Origin: Chloroflexota bacterium
Lineage (GTDB): Bacteria > Chloroflexota > Dehalococcoidia > SM23-28-2 > RBG-16-64-32
Direction of reading: 5' to 3'
Length of the DNA stretch: 64,000 nt
Assembly (NCBI GenBank): GCA_029262695.1
Contig: JAJCYV010000027.1
Location: 126,811-190,810 of the forward strand
The notes beneath the pieces are model-generated. The model was not told the origin of the DNA, did no database searches, and saw only the letters and a program-made list of their open reading frames with translations. Shown piece after piece: positions 32,119-41,582 of the stretch; position 1 is the stretch's first letter, and each line of letters starts with the position of its first letter. Both the position numbers and the translations under genes were made by a program.

Positions 32119-32791
32119 CAGCGACATCTGACGCGGCCGGCCGCTGGCCGGTGCACCGGAACAGCGTGCCGAAGGCCATCTCCCGGTACGTGACGCCGGT
32201 GAGGTACTTCGCCATCGTCGCCTTCCACGGTTTGGCAACGGCGTAGTCCGCCTCTGGGTCGCCTGTGCCGTAGTGGTTCACCCACCATTCCGCGAAGCGA
32301 GTCAGCGGCCAGCCAAGCGGTCCCTTCGCCCTGGTTGTTCGCATGTCGTACACGGTGAAGCGCCCACCCGGGCGAAGCAGGCTTGCGGCGGCGGCGATGG
32401 CCCGGTCGCAATCCGGCACGATTGACAGACAGCACCACGAAAGCGCGCCATCAAAGGGCCCCTCCACAAGGCGGTCTACATCCTCCGCCTGGCCCTCTAT
32501 CAAGTCCACGTTTTTCCAGCGCCCCTCGTCCACCCTCCTGGCTGCTTGTTCAAGCATTGCCGGCGTGTAGTCGAGCCCGATCAGCTTACCGGCCGGACCG
32601 ATCCGCTCCTCTATGAACGGAAAGTTCTTCCCGGTGCCACAGCCGATGTCCAGTACCGTGTCCCCTTTGCGGATGTTCGTCTCCGCCACCGCTCTGCGCC
32701 GCCACCGATCCAGGGGCGCCCAGAAGGACATCATGCGGTCATAGTGTGGCGCGAGCTTCGTGTACCGGTCTTGCACGGCTTCTGGTTCCAT
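32051..32791 (-). CDS. UbiE/MenG-like class I SAM methyltransferase overlapping ssrA
   Basis: A 246-residue methyltransferase. Its start is YTKLAPHYDRMMSFWAPLDR, the SAM motif I is VLDIGCGTGKNFPFI (about residues 46-60), and motif III-like LLRPGGRFTVYDMRT follows. The last 22 codons are the complement of the tmRNA tRNA-like end, so the native C terminus probably once stopped earlier or the gene abuts ssrA by rearrangement. The catalytic domain is complete without those residues. Substrate unknown; quinone or phospholipid methylation would fit the family. Confidence 0.82.
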   Translation of the reverse strand: MEPEAVQDRYTKLAPHYDRMMSFWAPLDRWRRRAVAETNIRKGDTVLDIGCGTGKNFPFIEERIGPAGKLIGLDYTPAMLEQAARRVDEGRWKNVDLIEGQAEDVDRLVEGPFDGALSWCCLSIVPDCDRAIAAAASLLRPGGRFTVYDMRTTRAKGPLGWPLTRFAEWWVNHYGTGDPEADYAVAKPWKATMAKYLTGVTYREMAFGTLFRCTGQRPAASDVAVVETEGNRTPRPEENPPGRLQA

Positions 32792-33073
32792 CGGGCCGAT
32801 TATATCTTGAGAGGAGTTGGTGGCCCTTGCTCTTAGTGCGCCGGCCTTCTGAAATGGCGGTGCCGGACTTCACCGTTTCCAGAGAGGACCGAGGAGGAGC
32901 TTTCCGTAGGCCGGGCTCCGTGACGCTGGCGACTTCGGCCTCTGATGTCTTGAAGCGCCACACGCCGTTGACGAGATTGCGGGGTCGAAGTAGGCTGTTG
33001 GCCGATTCCCTGCTGTGCAACAGGAGGAGACGACAGATGTCGGTGAGCAGATTCCCGCCGCGGGCCCGATAGG

Positions 33074-34453
33074 ATGGCGGCTGAGCGATACCGGTCGCTA
33101 AGCTTCTGGCACGATTCGCTGGCGGACGATCTGACACCACGGGCGTCGCTGAGTGGTGATCACGCCGCTGATGTGGCGATCGTTGGCGCCGGGTACACAG
33201 GCCTCTGGACTGCGTACTACCTGAAGAAGGCGCAACCAGGCCTCGAAGTGACGATCGTTGAGGCGGAGATCGCCGGGTTCGGCGCGTCCGGCCGCAATGG
33301 CGGCTGGTGCCTGGGTGCGCTTGCTGGAATCGACAAGTGGCTGGCCGATCCGGCGCGCCGGGACGGTGCGATATCGCTGATGCGCGCGATGTTCGACGCC
33401 GTCGATGAAGTCGGGCGTGTGACCGAGGCCGAGGAGATCTCCTGCGACTACGCCAAGGGCGGGACGATCAGCGTGGCAACAACAGCACCGCACGTTGGGA
33501 TGCTGCAGCGGCAAGTGGAGGAGTTCCGCTCGCTGGGGTTCGGTGAGGAGGACTTCGGCTGGCTGGATCCGGGCGAGTGCCGGTCGCGAATCGGCACGCG
33601 GAGGAACCTTGGCGGAATGTTCATGTCGCACTGCGCGGCGATCCACCCGGCGAAGCTGGTACGCGGGCTGGCTGAGGTCGTTGAGAGGCTGGGAGTCCGA
33701 ATCTACGAGCTGTCGCCGGTGCGATCGATTGGGGAGCGGACGGTGTTGACGGACTCGGGGCAAGTCCGGGCCGGTGTTGTACTGAGGGCGACTGAGGGCT
33801 ATACGCCCCGGCTGTTGCGGCACGGGCGGAAGCTGATTCCGATTCACACGATGATGGTGGCGACCGAACCGTTGCCGGAGTCGGTGTGGGACGAAATTGG
33901 GCTGGCCGAGCGGGAGACGTTCGGAGACCCGCGACGGGTGACCATCTACGGCCTGCGGACGGCGGATGGCCGGCTGGCGTTCGGTGGCCGCGGGGAGTAC
34001 TATTTCGGATCCGGTATCCGGGATACGTTCCCGCCTGACGATGCGGGCTTCCGGCGCGTGCAGCACACCCTCGTCGATCTGTTCCCGGCGCTCCGGGAGG
34101 CGGAGATCACGCATCGCTGGGGCGGGCCGGTGGGTGTGCCGCGAGACTGGCGGCCGTCTGTGGGACTTAACCGGCTCAGCGGGCGAGCGTGGGCCGGGGG
34201 TTACGTCGGTGAGGGGGTGGCGGCGTCGAATCTTGCCGGACGGACGGTGGCCGATCTGATCCTGGAACGAGAGACGGAGCTTGTGGGGCTGCCGTGGGTG
34301 GGAACGCCGTTCCCGCGCTGGGAGCCAGAACCGGTCCGCTGGGTCGGAGTAAAGGCGATACGGGCGTTAGCTGAATCGGTGGACGCGACTGAGATGAGAA
34401 GCGGGAAGACACCGAAGCTGCGGTCGCGGGTGTTGAGGTCGTTCGTGGGTTAG
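33074..34453 (+). CDS. FAD-dependent oxidase (DAO family, gamma-glutamylputrescine oxidase-like)
   Basis: A 459-residue flavoenzyme of the D-amino-acid oxidase/glycine oxidase fold. The FAD Rossmann motif is VAIVGAGYTGLWTAYYL (about residues 33-49), then FGASGRNGGWCLG (about 74), typical of PuuB-like amine oxidases. The C-terminal segment GYVGEGVAASNLAGRTVADL completes FAD binding. It would oxidise a primary or secondary amine, giving peroxide. Start ATG at 33074 lies one base after a TAG. The 280-base spacer upstream (32792-33073) shows nothing further. It has no operon partner. Confidence 0.87.
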   Translation: MAAERYRSLSFWHDSLADDLTPRASLSGDHAADVAIVGAGYTGLWTAYYLKKAQPGLEVTIVEAEIAGFGASGRNGGWCLGALAGIDKWLADPARRDGAISLMRAMFDAVDEVGRVTEAEEISCDYAKGGTISVATTAPHVGMLQRQVEEFRSLGFGEEDFGWLDPGECRSRIGTRRNLGGMFMSHCAAIHPAKLVRGLAEVVERLGVRIYELSPVRSIGERTVLTDSGQVRAGVVLRATEGYTPRLLRHGRKLIPIHTMMVATEPLPESVWDEIGLAERETFGDPRRVTIYGLRTADGRLAFGGRGEYYFGSGIRDTFPPDDAGFRRVQHTLVDLFPALREAEITHRWGGPVGVPRDWRPSVGLNRLSGRAWAGGYVGEGVAASNLAGRTVADLILERETELVGLPWVGTPFPRWEPEPVRWVGVKAIRALAESVDATEMRSGKTPKLRSRVLRSFVG

Positions 34454-34619
34454 CACCGGGCGCGCTCGCCCGAGGGATCGTGAACTCGCGAGTGGAGCCG
34501 CTGAAGGCGGTTGGCGCCGCCGACGGCATCCTGGTGCCGACCCTCACGGATGGCCAGGTCCGGATCGACGGGGTTCCCAGGCCCTAGCGGGCGCAACTCT
34601 TTCTTCGGACCCCAAAACT

Positions 34620-36926
34620 CTACGGAGCACTCTTCTCCGTGCGTACGTCGAGCGGCAGCAAGGTGATCAGTGCCGGAAGCAGCAACAGCGTCGCAAGCCA
34701 GCTTAGCAGCATGATGGACGCGAGAAGTGCGCCCACAATGATGTACGGCACGAGCGACGCGAAGAACAGAGGCACGAAGCCGATTGCGATGATGAGCGCG
34801 TTCCTCGTCAGCGCTCGCGCAGGTTCATCGAAGAACTTCTGGAGAGCCTCACGTGAGCCGCCGAGCTTGTCGGCGAGTTCGCGGTACCGCTGAACGAAGT
34901 GAATCGCGAAGTCGACACCGATACCAAGCACCAACGTTGAGAGCACGGCCAGCGGCATGTCGTAGTCTTTGCCAACCAGCCCCAGAGCCCCGTATACGAG
35001 CAATACCGTTGCGGACATCGGGACCATCGCCAGCAACGCCCAACGAAGCGAGCGGAAGAGCAAGACCATGAGGACGAGCACGACTATGAAGGTGCTGAGG
35101 AAGGCTTTTAGCATCCCGCTGACCATCTTGTCCTGCCAGACCAGGTTTAGATACGTCTCCCCCGCCCACTCGACGATGACCCCGGCGGGGAGAGGTCTCT
35201 CTGCAACGTGCGACTCAGCGTCGTCGATGACGGACTGCATCGCCGTGTTGTCGCCGTTGTTCATCAGGACCTGCACGTTGGCGCGCTGGTAGTCGCTGGT
35301 TATCAGGGAGCCGACTGCGGCAAGCTGCGGGACTGCCGCGGCCGACGCCAGCGAAGCTTCGATCGCAGTTCGGTCGCCGGGGATCGTCCGCGAGGCTTCG
35401 TCGCGGTCGTTCGCAAGATAGTTCTCGGTCGTGACGACGTCGACGTATGAGGTCGTCTGGCCGACAAATTCGTTGGCCGCCATGCGGTCCTGGAGGTCTG
35501 CGACTGCGGCGGCCACGGCCGGGTCGCTCAGAGTCGCTGGGGCCTCCGCCTCCACGACGAGGCTTGCGTTGTAGACACCGGGCAGGTGGTCGTTGAGAGC
35601 CTCGGTCGATTGGCGAATATCGCTCCCCGGCTTGAACCAGTTGACCGGGTTGTCGTTGACCTTGATCCGAGTGATGCCGGGAACGGCAACTATGGCAAGC
35701 AGGACGAACGCGGGAAGGATCAATCGCGAGCCACCGACTGCCCAGCCGCCAAGCCGCTGTAAGCCGCGGTCCAGAACGCGACTGCTCCATCCGGTGTTGG
35801 TCGTCGTTACGCGTGCGAGGCCTTCCTCGCCAAGCAGCATGATGAACGCAGGTATGAACAGCATGGTCAGGAGCCAGGCCGAGAACACGCCGAAGGCCAC
35901 GAAGATACCGAACACACGCACCGGCGGTATCGGCGCCAGGGCGAGGAAAGCAAAGGCAACTGCGGTCGTGAGCGTGGTGTAGGTGATGGGCACGAACAGC
36001 TCTTTGTAGACCGCCCGAAGGGTCTCTCGCCTGTCCCGGTGCCGGGGGTAGCGGTCGAAGAACTCGCTAAGGACGTGGATGCTGTCGAGGATTGCGATAG
36101 GCATGAGGAAGATGGGGATCATCGACGCCATGATGTGCACGGTGAAGCCCATGCCGATCATGAGGCCCATCGTCCAGATCACGCTGAGCATCGCAACGGC
36201 CATCGCCGGAATCACGAGGCTCAGCCGGCGGAAGAAGAAGAGCATGAGCAGGAAGATGAGAAGACCGGCGAGAGGAGCGAGAATGCCCATCTGGATGAAC
36301 ATGTCGCGACCGAACGCCTCCTCGGCGAGGGGCAGGCCGGCGACGTACGTCTCCGTGCTGGCGGGAAGGTTGCCCTCGTTAATCAGGCTGTCGATCGAGG
36401 AAGAGACGCCGTTGGCGTCGCCCTTGCTCTCGAGCGGGATGAAGACCGCCAGAGCCCGTGCGTCCGAAGAGATGACGCGCCCCGCGAAGAGCGCGTTCTC
36501 GTCCACCGCGGCAGCGATGCTTTCGACGTCGTCAGACGAAAGCGCTCCCGTCGGGACGTCCGTAGCCGACTTGAAGCTGACGATCTGTTCACCCACGACG
36601 CCGTCGAGTGCCGAGATCTCATCGATCAGCACGGACGCCGCGCTGACGGTCTCGGACTTCAGGACGCCGCCCTCGTCTACGACGCCGAGGGCGATGACGT
36701 CTCTGGTGCCGAAGTCTTCACGAAGCGAATCGTTGAGGACGCGCACCGGATCGTCACCTGGCAGCATGTTCTCCGGATTGGTGTCGATCTGGACGCGAAC
36801 GATGAGCGCTGCTAGGACGACGGCGATGACGAGCGCTGACGCGATGATGAAGCGCGGCCGATCGATGGCGAGATCTACGATGGCCGATCCGATCGAGTCG
36901 AGTCGCTGCGAACGAGGGGCAGACAT
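34620..36926 (-). CDS. RND/MMPL-type exporter
   Basis: A 768-residue integral membrane protein with twelve predicted helices in two related halves. Each half has one helix, an extracytoplasmic loop of about 170 residues, then five helices. The first half carries IPIFLMPIAILDSIHVLSEF and the second VLSTLVLGIGVDFAIHFVQR, the helix-4 signature with the proton-relay acidic residue. Proteins of this class move lipids, hopanoids or hydrophobic compounds with proton antiport. It is the third gene of a polA-membrane protein-exporter transcript (spacings of -1 and 4 bases). Substrate unknown. Confidence 0.88.
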   Translation of the reverse strand: MSAPRSQRLDSIGSAIVDLAIDRPRFIIASALVIAVVLAALIVRVQIDTNPENMLPGDDPVRVLNDSLREDFGTRDVIALGVVDEGGVLKSETVSAASVLIDEISALDGVVGEQIVSFKSATDVPTGALSSDDVESIAAAVDENALFAGRVISSDARALAVFIPLESKGDANGVSSSIDSLINEGNLPASTETYVAGLPLAEEAFGRDMFIQMGILAPLAGLLIFLLMLFFFRRLSLVIPAMAVAMLSVIWTMGLMIGMGFTVHIMASMIPIFLMPIAILDSIHVLSEFFDRYPRHRDRRETLRAVYKELFVPITYTTLTTAVAFAFLALAPIPPVRVFGIFVAFGVFSAWLLTMLFIPAFIMLLGEEGLARVTTTNTGWSSRVLDRGLQRLGGWAVGGSRLILPAFVLLAIVAVPGITRIKVNDNPVNWFKPGSDIRQSTEALNDHLPGVYNASLVVEAEAPATLSDPAVAAAVADLQDRMAANEFVGQTTSYVDVVTTENYLANDRDEASRTIPGDRTAIEASLASAAAVPQLAAVGSLITSDYQRANVQVLMNNGDNTAMQSVIDDAESHVAERPLPAGVIVEWAGETYLNLVWQDKMVSGMLKAFLSTFIVVLVLMVLLFRSLRWALLAMVPMSATVLLVYGALGLVGKDYDMPLAVLSTLVLGIGVDFAIHFVQRYRELADKLGGSREALQKFFDEPARALTRNALIIAIGFVPLFFASLVPYIIVGALLASIMLLSWLATLLLLPALITLLPLDVRTEKSAP

Positions 36927-36930
36927 TCGG

Positions 36931-37170
36931 TCAGTCGCTGACGTGCTTGCCGCGGAAGATGAAAATGAAGGCCCAGAGGACTACGGCTGCCGAGGTAAAG
37001 ATGGGGCTGATGAGGAAGCCCTCGCCGATGAGGCCGGTGACGATGAACGAGAGGCCGACTACGGCGAAACCAGATGTGATGCGCGGCACGTAGGACCGGC
37101 TATCGAGGAGCGTCGGCAGGAGCGACGGCAGGAGGATGATGTTGCCGATGGCGACGACTACGTCCCACAT
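36931..37170 (-). CDS. Small membrane protein between polA and the exporter
   Basis: A 79-residue protein with three hydrophobic stretches (VVVAIGNIILLPSLLPTLL, ITSGFAVVGLSFIVTGLIG and PIFTSAAVVLWAFIFIF) and a short basic end. I recognise no family. The start is fixed by the overlap TGATG with the polA stop at 37170. It is followed by the exporter after four bases. Confidence 0.7.
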   Translation of the reverse strand: MWDVVVAIGNIILLPSLLPTLLDSRSYVPRITSGFAVVGLSFIVTGLIGEGFLISPIFTSAAVVLWAFIFIFRGKHVSD

Positions 37171-40010
37171 CAGGCGTAGGCCGTGACATCTACGGGGTCG
37201 CCGTACTCCATCTCGCCCCAGTTGACGCCGGACTTGGTGTCGATCTTGAGGGGGACGGCCATTTCGATGCCCTTCGGCATTATGTCGAGGCAGAGGGCGC
37301 GCACTTCTTCCAGCTCGTGGCCGGGGCACTCGAAGATCAGCTCGTCGTGGACCTGGAGCGTCATCAGGCTCTTCAGGTTGCGGTTCTGGATCTCGGTGTC
37401 GAGGCGGTTCATCGCGATCTTGATGATGTCGGCGGCGGTGCCCTGGACCGGCATGTTGACGGCGGCGCGCTCGGCGGCCTGGCGGACGTTGCGGTTGCCG
37501 GCGCTGATCTCCGGGATGTAGCGGCGGCGGCCGAAGAGCGTCTCGGCGTAGCCGTTCATGCGCACCTTCGTCACTGTATCGGAGACGTACTGCTGGATTC
37601 CGGGGTACTTCTCGAAGTAGGTCTTGATGAACTCGGCGGCTTCCTCCCGCGGGATGCGTTCGCGGACGGAGAGGCCGTACTCGCTGAGGCCGTAGAGGAC
37701 GCCGAAGTTGAAGACTTTGGCCCGGCGCCGCATCTCCGTCGTCACCTCGTCCAGAGGGACGGCGAAGACCTGCGAGGCGGTCGCCGCGTGGATGTCCTCA
37801 TCGCGCTCGAAGGCGCCGACGAGGGCGGGGTCCCGCGTGATGTGCGCCATGATGCGCAGTTCGATCTGCGAGTAGTCGGCGGAGAGGAGCTGCGGTTTCT
37901 TGCCGGTGTCGCGCGCGATGAAGGCCCGCCGCACCTGCGCGCCGATATCGCCGCGGACGGGGATGTTCTGCATGTTGGGGTTGCTGGAGGAGAGGCGGCC
38001 GGTGGCGGCGCCCGTCTGGTTGAACTCGGTGTGGATGCGCTTCGTCTTCGGGTTGACGAGGAACGGTAGCGGGTCGAGGTAGGTGGACTTGAGCTTGGTC
38101 AGCTCGCGGTAGCTGAAGATGAGGTCGATGATCGGGTGGACGCCGCGCATCGCCTCGAGGGAGTCCTTGTCGGTGGCGTGGGCGCCGCTCTTGAGGCGGC
38201 GCGTCTTCGGCAGGCCGATCTCGTCGAAGAGGATCTCGGAGAGCTGGGCCGGCGAGCCGATGTTGAACTCGTGGCCGACGGTCTTGTGGATCTCGTCTTC
38301 GAGGCGGTGGATCTCCTGCGCCAGCGACTCCCCCATCTCGTGAAGGGTGCCGGTGTCGACGGCGACGCCGGCGAGTTCCATGTGCGCGAGGACGGGGATC
38401 AGGGGCATCTCGATCTCCTGGAAGAGCTGCTCCATCCCCTTCTCGGCGATCTCCGGAGCGAGTGCTTCCCGCAGGCGGCCGACGGCGTCGGCGTGGGCGC
38501 AGGCGAGGTCTCCGGTGGCCGCGATCTCGGCCTGATCGATCGTGATGCGGTCGGCCTTCTTGCCGCCGTGGCCGAGGAGCGCGCCGCGGTCCGGCAGGTC
38601 GCCCTGGAAACGGCGGGCGTAGAGCCAGTCGAGCGCGAGGTTGCCCTCTTCGGGCCGGCCGCTGCCGCCGCCCTCGCCGACGAGGAAGGCGGCGATCATC
38701 GTGTCGAACTCGACGCCGCTCAGCTCGGTGCCGTGGTTGGCGAGTACGACGTAGTCGAACTTGACGTTATGTCCAGTAACGGCCACTTCTGCCCCACCGA
38801 GGAGCGGGGCGAGGTTCGCCAGGACGGCGTCGATCGGCAGCTGCTCAGCGTCGCCGAGACGGCGCGCGTGCCCGACCGGCACGTAGTGCGCCTCGCCGCC
38901 GCCGAGCCCGAGTGTGAAGCCGACGATGTCCGCTGTCATCGGCTCGCGCGTCGTTGTTTCGAGGTCGAGGACGAACGACTTCTGCTTGCGAATCGCCTTC
39001 ACGACGCGATCGAGCGTCTTCTCGTCGCGCACGACTGAGAATTTCTGCTCCGTCGCCGGTTCGGCCGCGGCGGCCGGTGCCTCGGCGGCTCCCTCCTTCT
39101 CCGGTAACCGCGGGACGAGCGTGCGGAATTCCAGTTCGCGGAAGAGGTCACCGACCCTGCCCTGCTCGTAGTGGGAGTAGAAGTCGGCGGCGTCCATGCC
39201 CAACGTTATGTCAGGTACGTCGCAGACGATCGTCGCCAGCAGCTTGGACTGACGCAGCTGGTCCGCGTGCTCGACGATCAGGGCCTGCTGCTTGGCCGAC
39301 TTGATCTCGCCGGTGCGATCGAGCATCTCTTCGACCGAGCCGAACTGCTCGATGAGCTTGGCGGCGGTCTTGTCGCCGACGCCGGGGATGCCGGCGATGT
39401 TGTCGGACGTGTCGCCTTTGAGCGCCTTGAGGTCGGTCATCTGGCTGGGGTAGACGAGGTAGCGCTCTTTGACGTCGTCCGCCGTCCTGTAGATGACGGA
39501 GTCGCGCTGGTAGGGCCTGTACATCCAGAGGTGGACGCCCTCCCGGACGAGTTGGGCGATGTCGGAGTCCATGGAGACGAGGTACGTTTCGACTCCCTGC
39601 GCGGCGGCCTGGGCAGCGAGCGTGCCCATGAGGTCGTCTGCCTCGTAGTTCTCCTTCTCGAATACCGGAATGCCGAACGTCTCGATCACCTGGCGGCAGC
39701 GTTCCAGCTGGCGGTTGAACTCCTCGCGCTCCTCATCTGGCATCGGGACGCGTGTCGCCTTGTATGACTCAGCGATCTCGTTGCGGAACGTGACGGCGCC
39801 CTTGTCGAGCGTGACGATGACGTGCGTCGGCTCGAGTTCGGCGAACATCGAGAGGAAGGTGTTGGCGAAGCCGAAGGGTGCGCCGACGAGTTCGCCGGTG
39901 GCGCGGACGCGGAGGGGTTCCGCCAGCTGCTTCATGGCGTGGTAGGAGCGGTGGATGATGGAGTGCCCGTCGATGATGACGAGGCGCGGGGCGCGGGGCT
40001 TGGCGGTCAC
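37170..40010 (-). CDS. polA: DNA polymerase I
   Basis: A 946-residue Pol I. The 5'-3' exonuclease domain occupies about residues 1-295 (LVIIDGHSIIHRSYHAM, then DLKALKGDTSDNIAGIPGVG). The 3'-5' domain follows (about 320-515); DLETT and GHNVKFDYVV keep exo I and exo II residues, and exo III is less clear, so proofreading may be partial. The polymerase domain has DYSQIELRIMAHI (motif A), RRAKVFNFGVLYG (motif B) and QVHDELIFE (motif C). The GTG start at 40010 is chosen because a perfect TATAAT lies six bases upstream; the open frame extends 156 bases further but is not Pol I-like. The stop overlaps the next start. Confidence 0.97.
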   Translation of the reverse strand: MTAKPRAPRLVIIDGHSIIHRSYHAMKQLAEPLRVRATGELVGAPFGFANTFLSMFAELEPTHVIVTLDKGAVTFRNEIAESYKATRVPMPDEEREEFNRQLERCRQVIETFGIPVFEKENYEADDLMGTLAAQAAAQGVETYLVSMDSDIAQLVREGVHLWMYRPYQRDSVIYRTADDVKERYLVYPSQMTDLKALKGDTSDNIAGIPGVGDKTAAKLIEQFGSVEEMLDRTGEIKSAKQQALIVEHADQLRQSKLLATIVCDVPDITLGMDAADFYSHYEQGRVGDLFRELEFRTLVPRLPEKEGAAEAPAAAAEPATEQKFSVVRDEKTLDRVVKAIRKQKSFVLDLETTTREPMTADIVGFTLGLGGGEAHYVPVGHARRLGDAEQLPIDAVLANLAPLLGGAEVAVTGHNVKFDYVVLANHGTELSGVEFDTMIAAFLVGEGGGSGRPEEGNLALDWLYARRFQGDLPDRGALLGHGGKKADRITIDQAEIAATGDLACAHADAVGRLREALAPEIAEKGMEQLFQEIEMPLIPVLAHMELAGVAVDTGTLHEMGESLAQEIHRLEDEIHKTVGHEFNIGSPAQLSEILFDEIGLPKTRRLKSGAHATDKDSLEAMRGVHPIIDLIFSYRELTKLKSTYLDPLPFLVNPKTKRIHTEFNQTGAATGRLSSSNPNMQNIPVRGDIGAQVRRAFIARDTGKKPQLLSADYSQIELRIMAHITRDPALVGAFERDEDIHAATASQVFAVPLDEVTTEMRRRAKVFNFGVLYGLSEYGLSVRERIPREEAAEFIKTYFEKYPGIQQYVSDTVTKVRMNGYAETLFGRRRYIPEISAGNRNVRQAAERAAVNMPVQGTAADIIKIAMNRLDTEIQNRNLKSLMTLQVHDELIFECPGHELEEVRALCLDIMPKGIEMAVPLKIDTKSGVNWGEMEYGDPVDVTAYA

Positions 40011-40016
40011 GGGGGG

Positions 40017-40022
40017 ATTATA
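40017..40022 (-). promoter_or_regulatory. -10 box of polA
   Basis: TATAAT on the complement, followed by six C residues and then the GTG start. The transcript would begin at or next to the start codon. No ribosome site is present. Confidence 0.6.
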
Positions 40023-40096
40023 CGGCGCGACGGCTAAAGACGGGCGAGGCCCAGTTGGCGCATGTGGACAGTGGTTAGTGAACAGTGGACAGCCGA

Positions 40097-41485
40097 TTAG
40101 CGCTCCAGGAACTCTGTTGAGACCCAGCCATCTGGGAAGGAAGGCGAGTTCAGCACCTGCAGCCACGTGACGCCATCGGCCTCGGTGGTACGGCTGTCGG
40201 CAAAAAGGAGAACGCCGTCAGCGAGGCAGGTGAGGGCTTCGGCCGAGAGCGAGGGTTCGGCGCGGAGGTTAAGGCAGGAGCCGGTGCCCGTGACGCGGGC
40301 GAAGGGGCCCTGCTGGAAGGCGACGATGGCGGGTGGCATGTCCTCCGGGAGGATGAATGTGGCGTCGAGGAACGGGGAGGTGATCGGATGGGCGGTGTTT
40401 AGATGGAGATCGATCATGACAGGGACGAAGCCGGCAATCGTCGTCGTCGGCAGCGGGATGCCCGTGCGGGATGGCTCGACGCCGCCGTAGAGGTAGCCCG
40501 CCTTGGCGTCGAGTGGGCCGGCGTACGTGACGCGAGAGACCGTGGTGACGTACACGAGTTCGTCGTCATCCGACTGCGGCGGGCCGCCACGGTAGAAGCT
40601 AACGACTCGGTTGCCGCTGTCCGAATACCCCGGCACCGCGATGCGGGACTTTGGAAGGCCGCGGGGGTCCCGCACGCCGGTGGCATCGTGGGGAAGGGTA
40701 AGGGCGACCGATCCGTCGTCGCGAAGTAGCCTGCCCTTCTCGGCTGGCCACCAAACCTCGCTCAGTTCTGTAACAACGGGCCAGGGACCGGGGATCGCAT
40801 CAGCCGGTGGTTCGACCGGTCGGCCTCCGGGGACGACGATGAATTCCGAGGCGAAGATGCCGTCGCCCGGCGGTGGGTCGTCCGGTGTGTCGGGGATAGT
40901 TGCCGAACGGCCAGCCAGGACGCCGTCGGCCACGAGGCCGATCATCACGTAACCACGCGGCCAGTCGCCCCACTCGGCCCAGGTGACGCCGCCGTCGGTC
41001 GAGCGGTAGAGCTTTGCCGCCGATCCGTCGTCCACCAGGCCGCTGTAACGGCAGTGCTTCGTGACGCAGAGGGCGACGGCCAGCTCAGAGGCATTCGGGC
41101 GCACGGCGAAGCCGAGGATGTACGGGTTGATGTCGTCATCGTCGGGCGGAAGGTCGAGTTGGTCCGGTGTGAAGAGGATGTCCTGGGCGATGCTGCCGTC
41201 GGGCCTGCGGTAGACGCGGACGAGGGCGCTGGCTGGCCCCTCGCAGTACCAGCAAACGGTCTCGACGATGAGGGCGACGTCGTCTGGGAAGTCTACGGGG
41301 TCGCCAATCGTTAACTCGGTGGCGGGAATCAGGGTTGGCGTGGCGGGGTCGGTGCTCGGGGACGGGCTCGCAGTTGCAGTGCCGGACCTGACGCTCGAAG
41401 GCGACGCCTGGCCGTCGTCATCGCCGGAGCAGGCGAGGAGCAACGCGAGAACCGCAAGCGCTGCTGGATAGACGAATCGGATCAT
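40097..41485 (-). CDS. Lipoprotein with C-terminal SH3-like domain
   Basis: A 462-residue exported lipoprotein. The signal peptide ends in the lipobox LLLACSG (cysteine at about residue 18). A Ser/Thr/Pro linker follows. The middle, about residues 55-370, looks like a beta-propeller of the sialidase/BNR type: KLYRSTDGGVTWAEWGDW is an Asp-box-like S-x-DGGxTW element. The last 70 residues form a bacterial SH3-like domain (CLNLRAEPSLSAEALTCL). Likely an exterior, wall- or ligand-binding protein. The ATG at 41485 is preferred over upstream in-frame ATGs because it directly precedes the signal peptide. Confidence 0.75.
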   Translation of the reverse strand: MIRFVYPAALAVLALLLACSGDDDGQASPSSVRSGTATASPSPSTDPATPTLIPATELTIGDPVDFPDDVALIVETVCWYCEGPASALVRVYRRPDGSIAQDILFTPDQLDLPPDDDDINPYILGFAVRPNASELAVALCVTKHCRYSGLVDDGSAAKLYRSTDGGVTWAEWGDWPRGYVMIGLVADGVLAGRSATIPDTPDDPPPGDGIFASEFIVVPGGRPVEPPADAIPGPWPVVTELSEVWWPAEKGRLLRDDGSVALTLPHDATGVRDPRGLPKSRIAVPGYSDSGNRVVSFYRGGPPQSDDDELVYVTTVSRVTYAGPLDAKAGYLYGGVEPSRTGIPLPTTTIAGFVPVMIDLHLNTAHPITSPFLDATFILPEDMPPAIVAFQQGPFARVTGTGSCLNLRAEPSLSAEALTCLADGVLLFADSRTTEADGVTWLQVLNSPSFPDGWVSTEFLER

Positions 41486-41543
41486 GCCTCTCACCCTCAC
41501 CCAAGAGAACGCCGCCGCACAGCGCAGGTTACGGGCCCGAGCG

Positions 41544-41572
41544 TTGCTTGTTTGGGCGGGCTCACTTATCAT
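41544..41572 (+). promoter_or_regulatory. Promoter of the MaoC-like gene at 41583
   Basis: TTGCTT (41544-41549), 17-bp spacer, TATCAT (41567-41572), ten bases before the ATG. It overlaps the 5' side of the divergent lipoprotein gene. Confidence 0.6.
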
Positions 41573-41582
41573 CGCCCCTACC

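Noticed and set aside
32792-33073. Possible gene or RNA in the spacer before the FAD oxidase
   Set aside because: Frames here are short, lack ribosome sites and resemble nothing; no tRNA-like fold was found.
34480-34587. 36-codon frame after the FAD oxidase gene (GTG start, ends GVPRP)
   Set aside because: Start has poorly spaced ribosome site and there is no recognisable domain; could be a gene fragment but cannot be supported.
41484-41582. N-terminal extension of the MaoC-like protein from an upstream ATG
   Set aside because: It overlaps the divergent lipoprotein gene start and the TTGCTT-N17-TATCAT promoter, and its residues have no MaoC character.
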